Assembly: GCA_004380135.1 (NCBI GenBank)
Contig: QXCR01000252.1
Coordinates: 1 to 50,704, forward strand
From: Stemphylium vesicarium
Taxonomy: Eukaryota; Ascomycota; Dothideomycetes; Pleosporales; Pleosporaceae
Length of the DNA: 50,704 nucleotides
Direction of reading: 5' to 3'
Below, in pieces: positions 44,710 through 50,704 of this stretch. The notes under the pieces were generated by a model. It made no database searches and was not told the origin of the DNA. It saw only the letters and a list, made by a program, of their open reading frames with translations. Position 1 is the stretch's first letter. Every line of letters begins with the position of its first letter. A program made the position numbers and the translations under genes.

Positions 44710-45749
44710 GCGCTCAAATGGCTTTAGACTTGATATCCTGAGCATCTGGTGCCATGTCCCTCATGGGCTGTGTAGAATAGCATCTGTTCATAGCTCTTTT
44801 GTATCAGCCAGTTCGTGGGAATCTTGTCGCCTCGCTTCTCATGTGTCATGATTGATTGCCGATTAATTTCCCGCCATGATCCTCACATGGATCTGGCCAC
44901 TTCCACTCAATTGCCGATATGACTGCATATGTGTCGGAGAAGAACGCTGATTGAGTGCGCCCTCAGCCAGCTCGTCATTGTTGGAGCGTGCAGCACACCC
45001 TCTCAGCCAAAATGTAGCGCCGCTAGGGTGAAAGGTCTTAGTTAGGGCGACGACCACGTGCAGCCTCCGGATTTACGACCGCGGCGGCATGCAAGGCACA
45101 AAACCATTCACACCAACAAGTGCTTGTAACTGCACGTTGCATGGGCGCACCAAACCTTCTGCGTGGTCGAAGCCGGCTAATGTGGTACCTGACCAAGTAG
45201 GGCAAAGCTCAGGCTTGATTCGGCTAAGGATAGAACTACTTTGAAACGAGAGTGCATCATCAGAAACAGCCGCTTCTGCGCTTGCTCAAGTGACATGCAA
45301 CAGCGGCCCAGGCCCAAGGCCCTGACAAGACTGGGGAACCCGTATATCATGGCGGGTTAAGGGCGGTCGCATTGCTTCTGCTGTAGTTTGCATTTTTCTC
45401 CGTGAGCGCTCAGGTAGCAGCCCTAGTTTTCGTTATCGTTTGCGTGCTGGGGTCTACCTTGTCTCTACAGCAACCACAGGACACAAGAGGAAAGCACATT
45501 ACCGTGCATTACATTACCCAATCTGACATTCGTTCTCGTCGGCTTGACGACGTCAGCAGCCAAACCTTGAAGCTGGCTTCACTTCTTTCATTCGATGAAG
45601 CTGTGCTTCTCTCTCTACGTCCCGCCTCCATCCAATCCACCTTCTCACGTCCAACCTCACACTCATTACAGCCCTTGTCTCGTTGCGCCTTCTTAAATTT
45701 CGACTTGGATTGTCTGTCCACGAAGGATAATTTCAAGCGGCTAAGCAAC
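44710..45749. other. spacer with promoter of the TPR-like gene
   Basis: No supported gene. An in-frame extension upstream of 45750 stays open to about 45402 but contains no ATG, and its sequence (VFVIVCVLGSTLSLQQ) does not look conserved. I treat it as 5' UTR/promoter. Confidence 0.45.
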
Positions 45750-46780
45750 ATGTTGGCCAAAGCAAGACACGACGAAATCAAGGAAAAGATGCAGGCGCTC
45801 AAAGACCTGTACACCAGCCGTCATTACACGCAATGCGCAAAATTCGGGGAGCGATTACTGAGTGAGGTAGACATCAAGGTATGTAAACATGTGCATTGCG
45901 CCTTCCCTTCTCAGCCGCGATAAGATGGAAGCAAGCAGGAGCTGACAAACCACAGACTCACCCAGTTCACCTCGCGTATTTTAATTTCTATACCGCCTCA
46001 TCTCACGACATTCTGGCAAGGGAGGCCACACTCAAGAACCGCTACAAGGAGCTCAACGCTGCGGAAAAGTACTACAACGCTGCCATCACCGCGCTCTCAC
46101 CATCACCACCACTGCCGCCGCCATCCCTCACCCCAGGTTCAGACGATGAGCAACCGTCGACACCAGAGTCTGCTACGTTCCCCGAAGAGCAAGTCTGGCT
46201 CCATCGGCTGAAAGCCGGATCCTTTGACTCAAACGCCTCTTACCGTACTTCGACATCAAGCATTCTCTCCGACTCTTTCGATGCAGAGCAAGAAGATGCA
46301 GATGCGGACGCCGACCTTATGCTTCAAACCTTCCGCTTCCCATCACCCCCCGGTATGCGTCCACATGCGGCCTTTGAATCCACTCCGAAAACCCAGTCCC
46401 GCCACATCAAAAGCGACAGCATTCTTTCCCCTCTCTCGACACAGAATGTGCGACCCAGACCAGCACTAGCGCAAGAGCCAGAACAATTCCGTCTCCCAAC
46501 TGGTACATCCTCATTCATTGGTATGCTACAAGGCCACCTCGCTAGCGTGCGCACCCTGAAAGAAAGCACTGGTGTACGCGGCGTCAGATTTGCCTTCCCC
46601 ACTCCTTCGCCTTCGCCGACCAAATCGTGGTTCAGGCAATCGCGGACTAGTCAGCAATACGTCTCGGAGGAGCGCGAAAAGGAGCTCTTGCGTCAGAAGA
46701 GGAGGGGAATGATCTGGCGGCCTAGATTCGATCCACAGAGCGTGCGCCAGTTGTGCGACGAGGCGCTTGCGGAACTATGA
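45750..46780 (+). CDS. conserved hypothetical protein, TPR-like helical N-terminus
   Basis: Exons 45750-45878 and 45956-46780 (317 aa). The 77 bp intron GTATGT...GCTGACAAACCACAG has phase 0. Residues 1-90 are helical and resemble a tetratricopeptide pair: MQALKDLYTSRHYTQCAKFGERLLSEVD, VHLAYFNFYTASSHDILAREATL and YKELNAAEKYYNAAITAL. The rest is Ser/Pro-rich and probably disordered, with acidic DAEQEDADADAD and a basic C-terminal helix (SEEREKELLRQKRRGMIWRPRF) ending LCDEALAEL. The first in-frame ATG is used. No enzymatic motif is seen, and its neighbours (ATP3, RPC40) give no functional hint. A scaffolding role would be a guess. Confidence 0.72.
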
Positions 46781-47315
46781 GTACGAGGGGGCCTGTGCGT
46801 GCTCAGCATGGTACGGTTACCCCTCTGTCTGTTTTTGATAATACTTTCTTTTGATGTATTTCCTTTTTTCACTTCAGCTCGGTGTCTTTGGAGGCGAAAA
46901 GCTTATACCCCCTGGTTTCTGGAGTTACTTTTTTCTTAATTCTTTTCCCCTCGTCCCGTTTGATGTATAGATATCATGTAGAATGCTTTTCCCTTTTTCT
47001 CCTTGTTTTCAGCTCATGTCATGTAGTCGCTGGTCTACTAGCTTCTCTGGTACATCACCTTATCTGTTGAGTGGAGTTTTTAGATGCAAGAGTACGAGAA
47101 AGAGATGCTGGATGAATGTATGTAGATAGGATCAATTAGTAAACCCCTTAGACCGGTAAGAAGAAGAGAAAAAAAAGCCCGTGATAGATTATGACGCTCC
47201 GTGATATCGTAAACTTTTTTCGAAATCAAAAAAACCCATGCCGCCACCATGAATGCCCCTAAAAAACGCCAATGACAATGCATACACTTCTTTGTGACCT
47301 CTAACGATCTCCCGT
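46781..47315. other. spacer between convergent genes
   Basis: T-rich on the plus strand (46840-47000) and A-rich toward 47220, fitting the two 3' UTRs that meet here. No ORF is supported. Confidence 0.5.
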
Positions 47316-48572
47316 TTATTTGTTCATTTCGTCCAGTCCACGCTTGATCCTCTGGCATTTAATCTTAAGTAGCTTCACACTCTCCAGGAACAACTCATCG
47401 CTCTCCCACTGGCCCGTGCTCTCGATCCTGAAGATGAAGTGATCCCGTATGCGACCCAGCTTGACCTTGTCCTTGAACTCTGGGTGGCGCAAGCATTCTC
47501 TGCTGACGGTGTCGTTCATGGCGTTTGCGACGACGGCTTTGGGCTCGCCTTCCTTGCCCTCGAGTTCCGGGTGTTGCTGCACGTCGGCCGAGGTCACGAT
47601 GTCGAGACGGATGACGCCGCGGGGGAAGCAGCGGGCGAATTTCTTAGCGTCGGCGCCGATGATGGGCTTGGTGATGTCGATTGTGGGCATGAGGCGGTAC
47701 GAGGCTGTTGCTACGGGGGAGAACTTGGCATGATCTTGTCCGATTCCCTTGATGGCGTGCATGCTCAGATCTATGCTCTGACCGGGCCTCATCTTGGCGA
47801 TTAGGATGTCGGGGTTGGTGGCGCGGATTTCCTTTCCTTCCTCATGGGAAAACACGTCGACTTGGCGGCCTGTGGGCTGGAATACGATGTCTCTGGCGTA
47901 GATGTTGTGGTTGACGTAGAGTTTGTCCGGATCGGTTTCGCCGGCAACTGCTCTTTGTAGACCACCCTCTTGCCATGTGCATTCTTTTTTCAATACCAGT
48001 ACTACAGTGTTGTAGTCGAGAGCGCCTGTGCCCGGGTTGTCGTCGGTGGGTTTAGCGAACCATTTCATCCAGCGCAGTCCCTCGCGGTCGCCGCACAAGG
48101 GAATCAGGCCCAGGCGATGGGCGAGCACTTCGTCTTGGATAATGGACGTGTTTAGGTAGATGAAGACGTCTTCAATGGCGAGTGTGGGGATCTCGGAGAG
48201 GAGGATGCGGCGGAATGCGTTGGCTACCGAGGTGTCGATTCCAGTGAGGGAGAATTGCGTGTCGTTGGGAGCATGGCTGTGGAAGGTGACGTTGAAGTTC
48301 TAGATAGTGTGAGTTGAGAACAAAGGTAGCACAGCAGAACAAGCTCTGCTTTGAGACGTCTTCGGTCGCGCATACCTCTTTGAAGAAATCCAGGTCCCAC
48401 TCGTGGTTCTCGCCCGGCCAATGTCCTGGAAAGTCTGTCGACTGCTGGTTCATGACCGTCTCGGGGCCGACTTGAAGCGTCTATAAGCCATGTTAGGATA
48501 TTTTCGCAGCGATATTCCGAGTCGCGTAGGTACCTTGCGCTTCAAGACTTCCTGCGCACTCGGTGTAGACAT
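47316..48572 (-). CDS. RPC40: RNA polymerase I and III common subunit AC40 (Rpc40)
   Basis: Exons 48572-48534, 48480-48376 and 48299-47316 (375 aa). Introns are 53 and 76 bp; donors are GTACCT and GTATGC. The protein starts MSTPSAQEVLKRKTLQVGPETVMNQQS. After FNVTFHSHAPNDTQFSLTG it has the alpha-like dimerisation signature VANAFRRILLSEIPTLAIED, then IQDEVLAHRLGLIPLCGD. The C-terminal alpha-like half contains VATASYRLMP and ends IKCQRIKRGLDEMNK. AC40 pairs with AC19 as the assembly platform of Pol I and Pol III, corresponding to bacterial alpha. Its length fits the family (yeast 335 aa, fungi slightly longer). It is head-to-head with the complex I 49 kDa gene, with 231 bp between start codons. 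Confidence 0.95.
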
Positions 48573-48803
48573 GTTTGCGGCGTTGAGGTCAAGATGGGGG
48601 ATTTTGGGTGGGGAGCAAGTTGCATGTTCACAAAAAGTTCGAGGAAGCCGCCGGCGACGCCAAGGCCCGGGCAACCAATAGCGGTACATTCAATCTTAGC
48701 ATCATCGATGCGAGGAAAGCTCCCCTCCAACGCCACGACCTCGCTCTCCACTCTACACGCCCATTGAGGCCTCACATCCGCCGTAGAGAGAGACCCGACC
48801 ACC
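48573..48803. promoter_or_regulatory. shared promoter RPC40 / complex I 49 kDa gene
   Basis: 231 bp between divergent start codons. It contains CAAAAAGTTCGAGG at 48631-48644, about 60 bp before the RPC40 start when read on the minus strand, matching the element of the NOC4/ATP4 promoter. A CCAAT box lies at 48675-48679, about 125 bp upstream of the complex I gene and in its orientation, a plausible HAP/CBC site. Confidence 0.6.
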
Positions 48804-50282
48804 ATGCCCGTCTCTTTTGCGCGTCTGGCCGGCCCCGCCGCAAAGCGGGTGTGCCTGAACGCCTCCCGACCCCAGCTACGATCCGCATTCCCTTCTCGAC
48901 CCATTGCGCGCTGCCTATCGACTTCCTTCCCCCGCCGGTACGCAGAAGTCGACGAGAGCCAGCGGACACGACTGGTTGCGACCGACTCCAACTTCAGTGG
49001 CGTCGCCCCCGCAGAGACGGCCCAGGAAACCCGGGCCGAGGAGGACGACCACGTAGACACCAGGAAGATCCGCCATTACACCGTCAACTTCGGGCCCCAG
49101 CATCCCGCTGCCCACGGTGTTTTGCGTCTGATTCTCGAACTCAACGGAGAGGAGATTGTGCGCGCCGATCCCCACGTCGGACTGCTGCATCGAGGCACTG
49201 AGAAGCTCATTGAGTACCGGACATATCTCCAGGCTTTGCCCTACTTCGACCGTCTCGACTATGTTTCCATGATGACCAACGAGCAGTGCTTCTCGCTGGC
49301 TGTCGAGAAGCTGCTCAACATTGACATTCCCATTCGTGCCAAGTACATCCGTACTCTGTTTGGTGAAATCACCCGCATTCTGAACCATCTCATGTCCGTC
49401 TTGTCCCACGCCATGGACGTCGGTGCTCTGACACCCTTCTTGTGGGGTTTTGAGGAGCGTGAGAAGCTCATGGTATGTCCTGTCAAACCCACGGATAATA
49501 TATACACTCTAACATTGCTACAGGAATTCTACGAGCGTGTCTCCGGTGCCCGTCTTCACGCAGCCTACGTTCGCCCCGGTGGCGTTTCACAGGATCTTCC
49601 TCTCGGTCTGCTCGACGACATCTACCAATGGGCTACCCAGTTCGGTGACCGCATTGACGAGACCGAGGAGATGTTGACGGACAACCGTATCTGGATTGGT
49701 CGTACCAAGGGTGTTGGTGTCGTCTCGGCTGCCGATGCCATCAACTACTCCTTCTCCGGTGTCATGCTTCGAGGATCTGGTGTTCCCTGGGACATCCGAA
49801 AGTCGCAGCCATACGACGCCTACGACAAGGTTGAGTTCGACGTTCCCGTTGGTGTCAACGGTGACTGCTACGACCGTTACCTTTGCCGTATGGAGGAGTT
49901 CCGCCAGTCCCTCCGCATCATCCACCAGTGCTTGAATGACATGCCTGCTGGACCCGTCAAGGTTGAGGACTACAAGATTGCTCCTCCTCCACGTGCCGCC
50001 ATGAAGGAGAACATGGAGGCTCTTATTCACCACTTCTTGCTCTTCAGCAAGGGTTACACCGTCCCACCAGGTGAGACCTACAGTGCCATTGAGGCCCCCA
50101 AGGGAGAGATGGGTGTCTTCCTCGTTTCAGACGGTAGCGAGAGGCCATACAGGTGCAAGATTAGGGCACCCGGCTTTGCACACTTGGCCTGTATGGACCA
50201 AGTTTCAAGAGGCCATCTACTTGCCGACGCGGTAGCTATTATCGGAACTATGGACCTCGTATTTGGAGAGGTTGATAGGTAG
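48804..50282 (+). CDS. nuo-49: mitochondrial NADH:ubiquinone oxidoreductase 49 kDa subunit (NDUFS2 type)
   Basis: Exons 48804-49472 and 49524-50282 (475 aa). Residues 1-45 form an Arg/Ser-rich mitochondrial presequence (FARLAGPAAKRVCLNASRP, ARCLSTSFPRRYAEV). The mature part has VNFGPQHPAAHGVLRLILEL, GLLHRGTEKLIEYRTY (complex I 49 kDa signature), DYVSMMTNEQCFSLAVEKLL, LFGEITRILNHLM and DCYDRYLCRMEEFRQS, and ends GTMDLVFGEVDR. The subunit forms part of the quinone-binding site of complex I at the matrix arm. The 51 bp segment 49473-49523 (GTATGT...CTAACATTGCTACAG) is an intron although it keeps the frame open; its removal joins EREKLM to EFYERVSGAR as in homologues. The Neurospora name is used for the symbol. 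Confidence 0.96.
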   Translation: MPVSFARLAGPAAKRVCLNASRPQLRSAFPSRPIARCLSTSFPRRYAEVDESQRTRLVATDSNFSGVAPAETAQETRAEEDDHVDTRKIRHYTVNFGPQHPAAHGVLRLILELNGEEIVRADPHVGLLHRGTEKLIEYRTYLQALPYFDRLDYVSMMTNEQCFSLAVEKLLNIDIPIRAKYIRTLFGEITRILNHLMSVLSHAMDVGALTPFLWGFEEREKLMVCPVKPTDNIYTLTLLQEFYERVSGARLHAAYVRPGGVSQDLPLGLLDDIYQWATQFGDRIDETEEMLTDNRIWIGRTKGVGVVSAADAINYSFSGVMLRGSGVPWDIRKSQPYDAYDKVEFDVPVGVNGDCYDRYLCRMEEFRQSLRIIHQCLNDMPAGPVKVEDYKIAPPPRAAMKENMEALIHHFLLFSKGYTVPPGETYSAIEAPKGEMGVFLVSDGSERPYRCKIRAPGFAHLACMDQVSRGHLLADAVAIIGTMDLVFGEVDR

Positions 50283-50704
50283 TGGCTTGCAATTGAGAAG
50301 AAATGAATAAAGAAATAGACAGATTTCTGTGCATTTGCTCGGTTTTTGATGAGATAGGCGTGGTGGAGGGGTCGGTTGGGGCGGATTATGTACATATTTC
50401 TGTACCTTGAGTATTTTTCTTACAAGTCCAATCAATGTTTTGCAAAGAATCACAAGCCTCGCTATTGTCATGGTGCAATTTTGCAGCTCATTGGGACTCG
50501 CAAGAAATTTTGAAGTTTACCGCTGCATTGGCGTATAGAGCGTCTGGCATGGCTTCGTAGTGACCATGCCATCTCCCCAGAATCTGGTCCGCTTTTTCAC
50601 GCTGCCCAGGTATAAAAAATCGAAAGGGATGGTTCGGTTGGGAGAAAATATGGGCGGACTTCGGTACAATATCGTATCATCACAATGCGGTATCGCGCCG
50701 CTGC
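50283..50704. other. 3' flank, no gene seen
   Basis: AATAAAG at 50306-50312 is a possible polyadenylation signal for the complex I gene. The rest shows no supported ORF up to the end of the window. Confidence 0.5.

Noticed and set aside
45402..45749. Upstream extension with a hydrophobic, signal-like start before the TPR-like gene
   Set aside because: There is no ATG in this frame before 45750, so the apparent start would require a GTG codon, not expected in fungal nuclear genes.
1..50704. CRISPR arrays, bacterial operons, riboswitches, prophage or autonomous transposon genes
   Set aside because: The window is clearly fungal nuclear DNA with spliceosomal introns. No regularly spaced repeat array, transposase, reverse transcriptase or integrase sequence was seen in any frame.

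Overview
The window is nuclear DNA of a filamentous ascomycete, most likely a dothideomycete close to Pleosporales. The genes carry short (46-110 bp, one of 192 bp) GT-AG introns with CTAAC/CTGAC-type branch points. A tRNA-Glu is interrupted after the anticodon. Proteins include typical Pezizomycotina families: MFS phosphate-type transporter, GT34 mannosyltransferase, 2EXR proteins, a serine-rich GPI-type cell-surface protein, and the G/Y-rich 'beta-flanking'-like protein. The order-level placement is inference from protein style; no marker was searched.

Left part (1-12 kb) is accessory in character. It holds a DUF202 membrane protein, a 5'-truncated gamma-glutamylcyclotransferase/AIG2-like fragment lying between two ~100 bp degenerate direct repeats, and an arylsulfotransferase-like secreted protein gene that is intact in frame but carries five internal stop codons. 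Two tandem, same-strand genes for low-complexity G/S/Y-rich proteins follow. Then comes a 4 kb gene-poor stretch (8.1-12.2 kb) with degraded ORFs, a small three-copy repeat and the tRNA-Glu(CTC).

Middle part (12-30 kb) holds well-formed genes separated by long spacers: a single-pass membrane protein of unknown function, a GT34 Golgi mannosyltransferase, a 1020-residue type II membrane glycoprotein, an MFS phosphate-type transporter and a small secreted GPI-type protein. Between this last gene and NOC4 lies a very long near-perfect palindrome (83 bp arms, 10 nt loop; 29936-30111).

Right part (30-50.7 kb) is a core housekeeping block. Three nuclear genes for oxidative phosphorylation (ATP synthase subunit 4/b, ATP synthase gamma, complex I 49 kDa subunit) each stand head-to-head with a gene for nucleolar or rDNA-linked work (NOC4, TOP1, RPC40/AC40). 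Two of the shared promoters are only about 210-230 bp long and contain a common CAAAAAGTTCRAGG element. Between these pairs are two neighbouring 2EXR-domain genes, an (AAG)35 microsatellite, an atypical SDR/NAD-epimerase gene and an unknown TPR-like protein gene.

All exon boundaries given here were built by hand from splice signals and reading-frame continuity. No database search or RNA evidence was available.
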